Source: JAGLON01 sp041394985
GTDB taxonomy: Bacteria; Zixibacteria; MSB-5A5; GN15; JAAZOE01
Assembly (NCBI GenBank): GCA_041394985.1
Contig: JAWLBI010000001.1
Coordinates: 248,001-312,000 of the forward strand
DNA: 64,000 bases
Direction of reading: 5' to 3'
The notes beneath the pieces are model-generated. The model was not told the origin of the DNA, ran no database searches, and saw only the letters and a list, made by a program, of their open reading frames with translations. Both the position numbers and the translations under genes were made by a program. Positions 24,766 through 32,260 of this stretch are shown here, piece by piece (position 1 is the first letter of the stretch; each line of letters opens with the position of its first letter).

Positions 24766-25527
24766 ATGGCAAGAATCATGGCGGTCGCCAACCAAAAAGG
24801 CGGCGTCGGTAAAACCACAACGGCAATCAACCTGGCATCGTGTCTGGCCGCGGCCGAAAGGAAGACGCTGCTCGTCGATATCGATCCGCAGGCGAACTCA
24901 ACCAGCGGGCTCGGCGTGTTTCTTAAAGATACCGACATTACGGTGTACGAGGTACTCATCAACGGCGTCAATGCCGCAGATGCGGTGGTCTCGACGCAAT
25001 TGCCGTATCTGAACCTGTTGCCGTCGCATGTGCGCCTGGTCGGAGCCGAGGTGGAACTGGTGCCGATGGTCGCACGCGAGCACAAGCTCAAGGAATCATT
25101 ATCTACTATATCAAGTAACTATGAATATATTATTATCGACTGTCCGCCGTCACTCGGACTGCTCACCCTCAACATTCTCACCGCCGCCCACTCGGTTATC
25201 ATACCGATACAATGTGAATACTACGCTCTCGAAGGAATGGGGCAACTCCTCAACTCCATCAATCTCGTTCAGAAACACCTCAACCCCGATCTCGAGATCG
25301 AAGGCGTCTTATTAACGATGTACGACGGGCGGCTCAACCTGTCGCGCCAGGTGGCCGAAGAGACGCGCAAATATTTTCCCGAGAAAGTTTACTCGACGGC
25401 CATCAGTCGCAATGTCCGCTTATCCGAGGCGCCCTCGTTCGGCAAACCGATCATCCTCTATGATATTCTGTCGACCGGCGCACAAAATTACATTTCTCTG
25501 GCCAAGGAGATCATGGGTCATGGCTAA
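24766..25527 (+). CDS. parA: Chromosome partitioning ATPase ParA
   Basis: A 253-residue deviant Walker-A ATPase that segregates replicated origins with ParB and parS. The P-loop is QKGGVGKTTT (10-19) with the signature Lys at 11. Walker B is IIIDCPPSLG, and the Soj-type block IPIQCEYYALEGM follows. The ending KPIILYD...GAQNYISLAKE is typical of chromosomal ParA. parB overlaps its stop by 8 bases, so the two are translated together. No N-terminal DNA-binding extension is present, as expected for chromosomal rather than plasmid P1-type ParA. Confidence 0.97.
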   Translation: MARIMAVANQKGGVGKTTTAINLASCLAAAERKTLLVDIDPQANSTSGLGVFLKDTDITVYEVLINGVNAADAVVSTQLPYLNLLPSHVRLVGAEVELVPMVAREHKLKESLSTISSNYEYIIIDCPPSLGLLTLNILTAAHSVIIPIQCEYYALEGMGQLLNSINLVQKHLNPDLEIEGVLLTMYDGRLNLSRQVAEETRKYFPEKVYSTAISRNVRLSEAPSFGKPIILYDILSTGAQNYISLAKEIMGHG

Positions 25528-26368
25528 AATCGCATTAGGACGCGGGCTGGAAGCCCTTATCCCGACATCATCGCAGCTGGACGGCCAATCGTCCGGAACA
25601 CTGAAGCAAGTTCCCGTCTCGAAAATCGCACCGAACCCGCATCAGCCGCGGCGTACGTTCGATACCGAAAAATTACAGGAGCTGGCCGAGTCTCTCAAAG
25701 GACAAGGCGTACTCCAGCCGATACTCGTCAAGAAAGACGGCGACGGCTATATCCTGGTCGCCGGCGAACGGCGCTTCCGGGCCGCCAAGATGGCCAATCT
25801 GGAGCGCGTACCGGCGCTTATTCTTGAAAACATCGACGACACCCGGATGCTGGAGCTGGCCCTGATCGAAAACATCCAGCGCGAGGATCTCAATCCCATC
25901 GAAACCGCTCGCGCCTATCAGTCGCTACTCGATACCTGCGGCCTGAATCAGACGCAATTGGCCGAGCGAGTCGGCAAGAATCGCGCCTCGGTCGCCAACA
26001 CACTGCGCCTGTTGTCACTGCCCGATAATATCAAGCAATTGATTACCGAGGGGAAACTGTCCGAGGGGCATGCCCGAGCGCTGTTATCCGTGAGCGACGA
26101 GACGATGCGCGATCGCATGGCCAGTCGCATCTTATCCGAAACGATGTCGGTGCGGCAGGCCGAGGATCTGGCTCGCAAGGCAAAACGCCGCAAACTGGTC
26201 GTCCGGCGCAAACCGCCGGGGATCGAGGAGTCCGAAACATTCCTGAAACATCTGCTCGGGACATCGGTAAAAATAATACCGGGTCTGAAAAAGGGGCGGA
26301 TTGAAATCGAATACTATGGCGATGAGGATTTGAACCGCCTGTTGGACCTCATGCGGCGGCTCTCGTAA
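25520..26368 (+). CDS. parB: Chromosome partitioning protein ParB
   Basis: A 282-residue parS-binding CTPase clamp. ATG 25520 overlaps parA and gives the canonical opening MAKIALGRGLEALIP. The nucleotide-binding motif is GERRFRAAK (82-90) and the second box ENIQREDLNPIE (117-128). A helix-turn-helix (about 150-172, TQLAERVGKNRASVANTLRLL) binds parS, and a C-terminal dimerisation domain follows. Two cognate parS sites lie 1.4 and 3.9 kb upstream. A longer frame starting inside parA was rejected. Confidence 0.97.
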   Translation: MAKIALGRGLEALIPTSSQLDGQSSGTLKQVPVSKIAPNPHQPRRTFDTEKLQELAESLKGQGVLQPILVKKDGDGYILVAGERRFRAAKMANLERVPALILENIDDTRMLELALIENIQREDLNPIETARAYQSLLDTCGLNQTQLAERVGKNRASVANTLRLLSLPDNIKQLITEGKLSEGHARALLSVSDETMRDRMASRILSETMSVRQAEDLARKAKRRKLVVRRKPPGIEESETFLKHLLGTSVKIIPGLKKGRIEIEYYGDEDLNRLLDLMRRLS

Positions 26369-26374
26369 ACATAC

Positions 26375-27154
26375 ATGGCATCACAGTATCTCACATTCAT
26401 GATCGTCCCGGACGACGAGTCGGAGCCGAAACGTTTCCGCCTTCCCGTCTGGTTGTTTCGTACTCTATTAGTACTGATTATCCTGACGCTTATCGCCCCG
26501 GTCGCCTATATCGCACTCTATTATGAAGTCATTGAACGGGCATATAATGCATCACAATTGGCCGAGGAAAACGAATCGCTTCGCAAGTATCAGTACAAGG
26601 TACAGATTCTCGAACAGTCACTCCTGGAATCGCGCCAATTAATGGCGGAGATTGCAGGAATGGCCGGTTTAGATTCCGTGCTCCTTGCCGATTTATATGG
26701 TGAGGATGAAACTTTTTCGAAAAACTATACCGAGACGCGCCCCGGTTCGATATCGCGGTCGCTTCCGCCGTCATCACCCATACCGGACGGCCTGCCGGCC
26801 ACCGGTTGGATAACGAGAGGTTTTTCGGAAATACCGGGCAAGATGCATCGCGGAGTCGATTTCGCGATGCCCGAAGGAACTCCGGTATACTCGACCGCCT
26901 ATGGCGTCGTCGCATATGCCGGAACGGACAAGGAATATGGCTATATGGTTGTCGTGAAAAATAACGACTCGATCGAGTCGGTATATGGTCACAACAGCCA
27001 GTTAACGGTACGAGTCGGCGATACGATTCTGGCCGGGCAGCAAATCGCGCTGTCGGGCAATACCGGAATCAGCAGCGCGCCGCACTTGCACTATGAAATT
27101 CGTTTACACGGCAAGGCCGTAAACCCGACAAAGTATTTTGTATATGAAGATTAA
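26375..27154 (+). CDS. Membrane-anchored M23 (LytM-type) peptidase
   Basis: A 259-residue envelope protein. Residues 26-50 are a single membrane helix and 55-95 a coiled coil. Residues 140-255 are an M23 domain with zinc ligands H158 and D162 (HRGVD) and H237/H239 (APHLHYE), so it should be an active cell-wall endopeptidase. The short basic N-terminus would be cytoplasmic and the peptidase periplasmic. It starts 7 bases after parB and precedes bactofilin. The M23-bactofilin pairing is common and linked to cell-shape control in several phyla. Confidence 0.9.
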   Translation: MASQYLTFMIVPDDESEPKRFRLPVWLFRTLLVLIILTLIAPVAYIALYYEVIERAYNASQLAEENESLRKYQYKVQILEQSLLESRQLMAEIAGMAGLDSVLLADLYGEDETFSKNYTETRPGSISRSLPPSSPIPDGLPATGWITRGFSEIPGKMHRGVDFAMPEGTPVYSTAYGVVAYAGTDKEYGYMVVVKNNDSIESVYGHNSQLTVRVGDTILAGQQIALSGNTGISSAPHLHYEIRLHGKAVNPTKYFVYED

Positions 27155-27179
27155 ACCCACAAAACAAGAAGAGCCTATA

Positions 27180-27575
27180 ATGGACGGAAAGATCAGCACA
27201 ATCATCGGCAAGGATTCCACTATCACCGGAACCATCGACGTCAAGGGACCGCTTCGCATTGACGGCAAGATCAACGGTAAAGTCAATTGCGAAGACACGG
27301 TCACCATTGGCAGCGGCGGCGAGATTGAGGCCGAGGTCATTTGCAGAAACGCCTCGATTTCCGGTAAAATCACCGGCAACATCGTTGCGGCGGAAAAAGT
27401 GGAATTACTCGGCAAGGCCGAAATAACCGGCGACATAAAGACAAAATCTCTGGTTATTGAACAGGGCGCCATCTTTTGCGGCTCCTGTAACATGAAAGAA
27501 AATGCATCGGTCACAAACAGTTATAGCGATGCAGCAAATAAGGTGCGCAAAGAGAAATCCGAGACATTCAAATAG
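27180..27575 (+). CDS. Bactofilin
   Basis: A 131-residue polymer-forming cytoskeletal protein. The body is a right-handed beta-helix of short glycine-spaced strands: TIIGKDSTITGTIDVKGPLRIDGKINGKV is its first part, and later rungs include VTIGSGGEIEAEV and VELLGKAEITGDI. A polar tail of about 30 residues follows. ATG 27180 is chosen because AAGAAGAG lies 6 bases upstream. In-frame starts at 27138 (TTG) and 27144 (ATG) would overlap the peptidase gene. Last gene of the parAB-M23-bactofilin run. Confidence 0.9.
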   Translation: MDGKISTIIGKDSTITGTIDVKGPLRIDGKINGKVNCEDTVTIGSGGEIEAEVICRNASISGKITGNIVAAEKVELLGKAEITGDIKTKSLVIEQGAIFCGSCNMKENASVTNSYSDAANKVRKEKSETFK

Positions 27576-27801
27576 ATTGTTGACAACATTTCTCGTTTTG
27601 TGGAAAAGTGCGTAACCTGTTGTACTTATTCATATTACAGCATCATCAATAAAGGCCGTCTCAAGCATTTATCCACAATCGCAACGGCCTGTTAGAGTTA
27701 CGTTAGTTTTTCTGCATCTTCATCGATTTTTATGCGTATGCGTGTGTATAAGACGGTGAAGTACATCCATTGTCAATCAACAGTATAGGACCGGAGGGAC
27801 T
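27576..27801. other. AT-rich spacer with three DnaA-box-like sites
   Basis: Three 9-mers fit the TTWTNCACA DnaA-box pattern: TTTTCCACA on the minus strand (27599-27607), TTATCCACA on the plus strand (27669-27677) and TTATACACA on the minus strand (27743-27751). Spacing is about 70 bases in each case. The central box sits between the arms of AGGCCGT...ACGGCCT (27653-27659 and 27684-27690). It could be part of a replication origin or a DnaA-regulated promoter for moxR. dnaA is not in the window. Confidence 0.4.
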
Positions 27802-28800
27802 ATGAGCAATAGTGCTGACGACATTGCCGCCCTGCAGCAGTTACAGGATTCATACGGACGCATTAAGGCAGAAATCGGAAAGATCATTATTGGACAACAA
27901 GATGTTGTCGATCAACTTCTTATAGCCCTTCTCGCCAACGGACACTGCCTGTTGGTCGGTGTCCCCGGTCTGGCCAAGACGCTTCTTATTTCAACCTTGG
28001 CCCAGATTATGGATCTGAAATTCAATCGCATTCAGTTCACACCCGATCTCATGCCGTCGGATATCACCGGTACCGAGATTATCGAGGAAGACCATGCGAC
28101 CGGCAAGCGGCAGTTCCGCTTCGTCAAGGGTCCCGTCTTTGCCAATATCATTTTGGCCGATGAAATCAACCGCACGCCTCCGAAAACGCAGGCCGCATTG
28201 TTGCAGGCTATGCAGGAGCACGAAGTGACCGCCGCCGGGACGACATATAAGCTTGATGAGCCGTTCTTTGTCCTCGCCACGCAGAATCCGATTGAGCAGG
28301 AAGGCACCTATCCGCTGCCCGAGGCGCAGCTTGACCGCTTCATGTTCAATATTTTCGTCGATTATCCCAGCCAGAGCGAAGAAGAAGAAATCGTCATGAC
28401 CACAACGGCCGCGCCGACTGCAAAACTCGAGAAAGCGCTCGGTGGCGACCAGATCGTCGCATTACAGAGGCTCGTGCGAACTGTGCCGGTGTCCGAACAC
28501 CTCGTTTCGTATGCCGTACGACTGGCTCGCTCGACTCGCCCGGCCGAGGCTGATGCGCCGGATTTCGTCAAAAATTGGGTTTCCTGGGGAGCGGGCCCTC
28601 GCGCCGGCCAGTATTTGACTCTCGCGGCTAAGACGCGAGCGATTCTGCAGGGCCGCCCGACGCCGGCGGTCGAGGATATCCGCTTTTCGGCCATTCCGGT
28701 CCTCCGCCATCGCATCGTGACGTCGTTTAATGCCGAAGCCGAGGGGATAGACTCGATCGCGATCATTAACAAATTACTCGACGCGGTGAAAGAAAAGTAG
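27802..28800 (+). CDS. MoxR-family AAA+ ATPase
   Basis: A 332-residue cytoplasmic AAA+ chaperone-like ATPase. Walker A is GVPGLAKT (53-60). Walker B is ILADEINRTPPKTQAALLQAMQE, and sensor 1 is LATQNPIEQEGTYPLPEAQLDRF, all diagnostic of MoxR. A GGAGGG ribosome-binding site precedes the ATG. MoxR normally works with a DUF58/von Willebrand-type partner encoded next to it. Here that partner lies at 31173, with three genes and a repeat block in between. Confidence 0.94.
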   Translation: MSNSADDIAALQQLQDSYGRIKAEIGKIIIGQQDVVDQLLIALLANGHCLLVGVPGLAKTLLISTLAQIMDLKFNRIQFTPDLMPSDITGTEIIEEDHATGKRQFRFVKGPVFANIILADEINRTPPKTQAALLQAMQEHEVTAAGTTYKLDEPFFVLATQNPIEQEGTYPLPEAQLDRFMFNIFVDYPSQSEEEEIVMTTTAAPTAKLEKALGGDQIVALQRLVRTVPVSEHLVSYAVRLARSTRPAEADAPDFVKNWVSWGAGPRAGQYLTLAAKTRAILQGRPTPAVEDIRFSAIPVLRHRIVTSFNAEAEGIDSIAIINKLLDAVKEK

Positions 28801-29135
28801 TCAAAGACAATTATGGCGGATTTTTTTTACAATCGCGTAAAACGCGAAAAAGACTACCCCCCAACCTCCTCCTTGTAAAGGAGGGGGAGAATTTGTAGGT
28901 CAAGACCCTTGCGGTCTTGACATTCTCGCAATGCGAGAAAAAGAAGAGAACACACCCCGCCCTCGATCCGCCCAGGCGGACGGGCACCCCTCTCTGGAGG
29001 GGACAAAAAATGTAGGGGCCGGGTCATTCGGCCCGGAGAAAACAACTTGTAGGGCAGGTTTTTCCGAAAACCTGCCATCAAAGAATACGAAGTATTCATT
29101 GTCATTCCCGCGGAAGCGGGAATCCAGGATTAATT
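28801..29135. repeat. Repeat cluster between moxR and iaaA
   Basis: Contains a CCTCCTTGTAAAGGAGG palindrome (about 28865-28884), family C copy 3 (28894-28938, GTAGGTCAAGACCC ... GGTCTTGACA then CTCGCAATGCGAG), a GGGGCCGGG/CGGCCC hairpin near 29014-29036, a GCAGGTTTTTCCGAAAACCTGC hairpin near 29054-29075 and a family H relative (29100-29128). No gene is credible here. Confidence 0.65.
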
Positions 29136-30086
29136 ATGCCGAACTTCGCAATCGCCATACACGGCGGCGCGGGAACGATTCTCCGCGCTGCCATGACCGC
29201 CGAAAAGGAACAGGCCTACAAGAACGGCCTCGCCGCATCGTTGCAGGCTGGATATAATATCCTGAAAAACGGCGGTACCTCAATGGACGCCGTCCAGGCG
29301 GCCGTCATGGCGATGGAAAACAATCCGCTGTTCAATGCCGGAGTCGGCGCCGTGTTCACACACGATGCCGGCCACGAGCAGGACGCCTGCATCTGCGACG
29401 GTAAAACCAAAGATGTCGGAGCCGTTGCTGCTGTGCGACATATCGCGAGCCCGATTACGCTCGCTCGGCTAGTCCTCGAAAAAAGCCCGCATGTGCTATT
29501 TGCCGGAGACGGCGCGGAAAAATTCGCTATCGATAATGGCATTGTGCTGGTCGAGGAATCCTCATTCGACACCGATGAGCGCCGCAAACAGCTCGAATTC
29601 GCCCTCGCAAAAGAAAAGAAAGAAGCGCGCGAGCACACGCAGCTCGATCACTCCGATGACCAGAACGCCAAAATGGGTACGGTCGGCGCGGTGGCGGTCG
29701 ATGTGCATGGCAATATTGCTGCGGCGACATCCACGGGCGGAATGACGAACAAGCGGCATGGCCGAATCGGTGACACGCCGCTCATCGGCGCCGGAACCTA
29801 TGCCGACAACAACACCTGCGCGGTATCGGCAACCGGCGTCGGCGAATATATCATGCGCGCGATGGTTTCCTACGATATCGCAGCTTTGATGGAGTATAAG
29901 AATATGTCTCTGACCGAGGCCGCCGAATTAGTTGTCATGAAGAAATTCAAAGAACTGGGTGGTTCCGGCGGCGTCATTGCAATTGACAGAAACGGCAATA
30001 TCGCGATGCCGTTCAACAGCGCAGGTATGTACCGAGGTTTCATGCTCGCTGACGGCACGATGAAATTGAGAATTTTTGAAGAATAG
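29136..30086 (+). CDS. iaaA: Isoaspartyl peptidase / plant-type L-asparaginase
   Basis: A 316-residue Ntn-hydrolase that cleaves isoaspartyl dipeptides and asparagine after self-processing. The opening FAIAIHGGAGT and the block NNPLFNAGVGAVFT are family signatures. The autocleavage site is before T182 in KMGTVGAVA, which becomes the N-terminal nucleophile of the beta chain. STGGMTNKRHGRIGDTPLIGAGTYA and VSATGVGEYI complete the active site. It lies inside the interrupted moxR-DUF58 locus but has the codon usage of the core genes. It follows a repeat cluster directly, and no ribosome-binding site is evident. Confidence 0.93.
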   Translation: MPNFAIAIHGGAGTILRAAMTAEKEQAYKNGLAASLQAGYNILKNGGTSMDAVQAAVMAMENNPLFNAGVGAVFTHDAGHEQDACICDGKTKDVGAVAAVRHIASPITLARLVLEKSPHVLFAGDGAEKFAIDNGIVLVEESSFDTDERRKQLEFALAKEKKEAREHTQLDHSDDQNAKMGTVGAVAVDVHGNIAAATSTGGMTNKRHGRIGDTPLIGAGTYADNNTCAVSATGVGEYIMRAMVSYDIAALMEYKNMSLTEAAELVVMKKFKELGGSGGVIAIDRNGNIAMPFNSAGMYRGFMLADGTMKLRIFEE

Positions 30087-30099
30087 GACATATTTTTAA

Positions 30100-30630
30100 A
30101 TGATAGATTTAAACAAAGAAGTGTCATTCTCAAGAATAGGATTTTCATCTTGGACTGCATTTGATTACGCCAGAACATACTATCACAAATTTAAGGAACA
30201 ACATAAATTGTTGGATGGGATTTCAGAGGATGAAGATCCAAGCGAGTATCTTGATATTGCCATCAAAATGGATGAATATGGAACGATTACCGTAATATTG
30301 GCTGTAATATGCATAGAGGCGTTGATATATGAATATGCTGCAATTAATTTGTCAGATTCATATGCGAAAAAATATTTAGAAAATTTGAATATCTGTAGTA
30401 AATGGGTTGTGATTCCTAAATTGGTTACAGGTAAAGCATTTCCTGTTGAGAAGCAAGGCTATGAGCAATTGAAGAAATTGGTCAAATATCGAAACAGCCT
30501 GGTACATACAAAAACGGCACCTTATGATCCGAATATTAAATATGATATTGAAGGTACAAAGGATAAATTAATTTATATTGTTGAAAATACTCTGAAAACT
30601 ATAAGGCTTTTGGGCAGAGGATTTATTTGA
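30100..30630 (+). CDS. Putative HEPN-domain protein, AT-rich
   Basis: A 176-residue largely helical soluble protein. R131 and H136 form an RX4H motif (RNSLVH) in LKKLVKYRNSLVHTKT, placed near the end of a helical domain as in HEPN RNases. The earlier CIEALIYEYAA helix is also typical of that fold. HEPN proteins with this motif often cleave RNA as toxins or in phage defence, but other HEPN proteins are inactive adaptors. The gene is strongly AT-rich beside the GC-richer iaaA, 13 bases upstream. No antitoxin is recognisable next to it unless the following small gene plays that part. The call rests on motif and composition only. Confidence 0.5.
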   Translation: MIDLNKEVSFSRIGFSSWTAFDYARTYYHKFKEQHKLLDGISEDEDPSEYLDIAIKMDEYGTITVILAVICIEALIYEYAAINLSDSYAKKYLENLNICSKWVVIPKLVTGKAFPVEKQGYEQLKKLVKYRNSLVHTKTAPYDPNIKYDIEGTKDKLIYIVENTLKTIRLLGRGFI

Positions 30631-30709
30631 ATTACACCCTGGATTCACTTACCTGACAGTGTTCTTCAACGAAAATAAAAGGATTGTGCCATTATAATAG
30701 GTGATTGAT

Positions 30710-31162
30710 ATGGACATTGGAAGCGTTGTTAATCTACTAGTAGGCCTATTAAATATTATCCTACTGTTTTATAATATTTTTGAAAAAAAGAAACAAAATG
30801 CCTATCAAGTAAGGCTTGCGCTCTTTGAGAAAAGATTGGCTGTAAAAGATTCAATTATGTCTTTTATATCAGAGGTACTAATTAGCCCCTCTAGCAAAGC
30901 ACTTGATAAGACTACACCTCTTTTGCAAGCAACTAAAGATTGTGAGTATTTATTCGGAAAAGAAATAAATGAGCATGTAGGCATTTTACAAAGGAAAGCT
31001 TTAAATCTTTATAGTATAAATAGCGCATTAGAGAATGAACCCTTTGGCGAAAAACGTGACAAAATTGTAGATACAGAAAAAGAGATATTGACTTGGTTTA
31101 TGGATCAATTTGATAAAACGAAAGAGCTTTTTGCCCCCTACCTTGATTTAACGAAAGAATAA
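30710..31162 (+). CDS. Small membrane-anchored protein of unknown function
   Basis: A 150-residue AT-rich protein. Residues about 4-24 are one membrane helix (VVNLLVGLLNIILLFYNIF) followed by EKKKQ and a helical, probably cytoplasmic domain beginning YQVRLALFEKRLAVKDSI. ATG 30710 is chosen because AGGTGA lies 5 bases before it; a GTG three codons upstream is the alternative. It shares base composition with the HEPN-like gene upstream, and the two probably arrived together. Ending 10 bases before the DUF58 gene, it may be read with it. No family recognised. Confidence 0.55.
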   Translation: MDIGSVVNLLVGLLNIILLFYNIFEKKKQNAYQVRLALFEKRLAVKDSIMSFISEVLISPSSKALDKTTPLLQATKDCEYLFGKEINEHVGILQRKALNLYSINSALENEPFGEKRDKIVDTEKEILTWFMDQFDKTKELFAPYLDLTKE

Positions 31163-31172
31163 TACACAGCTT

Positions 31173-32075
31173 ATGCCTACTGACTATAGAAAATATCTCA
31201 GCCCCGATACCGTGTCGAAACTCAAAGGCATGGAACTCAAGGCCCGCATGGTCGTCGAGGGATTCATCACCGGGATGCACAAGTCACCGTATCATGGTTT
31301 CTCGGTCGAATTCGCTGAGCATCGCCAGTATATGCCGGGCGATTCCATCCGCGATATCGACTGGAAAGTTTATGCAAAGTCCGACCGCTATTACATCAAG
31401 CAGTACGAGGAAGAAACCAACCTCAAGGCGTACCTGCTGGTGGACTGCTCGGGCTCGATGGGCTACACTTCCGACAAGAACCGCACCAACAAATTCGATT
31501 ATGCGCTGACGCTGGCGGCATCGCTGTCATACCTGATGCTCAAACAGCGCGATGCGGTCGGACTGGTGACCTTTGCAGACAAAATCAATCAATACATCCC
31601 GCCCCGCTCGGCAACCGGACACATGCACCAACTGCTCAAGCATTTTTCCGATTTAACGACTGCCTCGATCACCGATCTGGCGATTCCACTGCATGAGATG
31701 GCCGAGCGCATCAAGCGCCGCGGACTGGTCGTGCTGATTTCCGATTTGTTCGACGATCCCGAAAAGATCATCTCGGGCATCAAGCATTTCCGCCACCGCA
31801 ACCACGAGGTAATCGTATTCCATGTGGTGGATCCTCGCGAGCGCGATTTTGCGTTCTCTGGCGAGGCCATCTTTGAGGATATGGAGACGGGTGAGAAGAT
31901 CACAACCCTGCCGTGGCAGATCAAGAAAGATTACCAGAAGCAGTTCGAATCAGTGATGAATCGCATATCAGCCGAATGCCGGCAGGCTCGCGCCGACTAT
32001 CATCTGATTGACACATCGACCCCGTTCGATAAGGCGCTCTATGCGTTTTTATCGAAACGGGAGAGGTTGTTCTAA
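31173..32075 (+). CDS. DUF58 / von Willebrand-type protein, MoxR partner
   Basis: A 300-residue soluble protein. The DUF58 core is VEFAEHRQYMPGDSIRDIDWKVYAKSD, followed by a von Willebrand-like domain whose metal-ion site is DCSGSMG (D91, S93, S95). Such proteins pair with MoxR ATPases in complex assembly or envelope stress roles not well defined. It lacks the membrane helices of longer DUF58 proteins. In most genomes it directly follows moxR; here the two are 2.4 kb apart. Its GC-rich codon usage matches moxR and not the two AT-rich genes before it. Confidence 0.9.
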   Translation: MPTDYRKYLSPDTVSKLKGMELKARMVVEGFITGMHKSPYHGFSVEFAEHRQYMPGDSIRDIDWKVYAKSDRYYIKQYEEETNLKAYLLVDCSGSMGYTSDKNRTNKFDYALTLAASLSYLMLKQRDAVGLVTFADKINQYIPPRSATGHMHQLLKHFSDLTTASITDLAIPLHEMAERIKRRGLVVLISDLFDDPEKIISGIKHFRHRNHEVIVFHVVDPRERDFAFSGEAIFEDMETGEKITTLPWQIKKDYQKQFESVMNRISAECRQARADYHLIDTSTPFDKALYAFLSKRERLF

Positions 32076-32079
32076 AGGG

Positions 32080-32205
32080 TTATCCATGGCCAAGTCATGG
32101 GATACACGGTAAAAGATTTCCCGGCAGATGTCCACATCTGCCGGCTCTTCCATTCACAAAATAAGTAATCCGCTGTAACCCACGGCTATGCCGTGGGAGA
32201 AAAGA
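32080..32205. repeat. Family D palindrome and a CCCACGGC-TAT-GCCGTGGG hairpin
   Basis: CCATGGCCAAGTCATGG lies at about 32084-32100, family D (CCGGCAGATGTCCACATCTG plus CCGG) at 32121-32144, and the strong hairpin at 32179-32197. They follow the DUF58 stop codon and may end its transcript. Confidence 0.6.
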
Positions 32206-32226
32206 CCATTCTGTCCAAATTAATGA

Positions 32227-32255
32227 TTGAACTTACTCGATAATTCCCTTAATTA
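32227..32255 (+). promoter_or_regulatory. Possible promoter of the S41-like gene
   Basis: TTGAAC (32227-32232), a 17-base spacer and TAATTA (32250-32255), ending 5 bases before the ATG at 32261. The -10 is weak, but the layout matches the leaderless promoters elsewhere in the window. Confidence 0.35.
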
Positions 32256-32260
32256 CTCCT

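Noticed and set aside
28801..29135. Small protein gene between moxR and iaaA
   Set aside because: The open frame is built from hairpin repeats and runs into iaaA in another frame.
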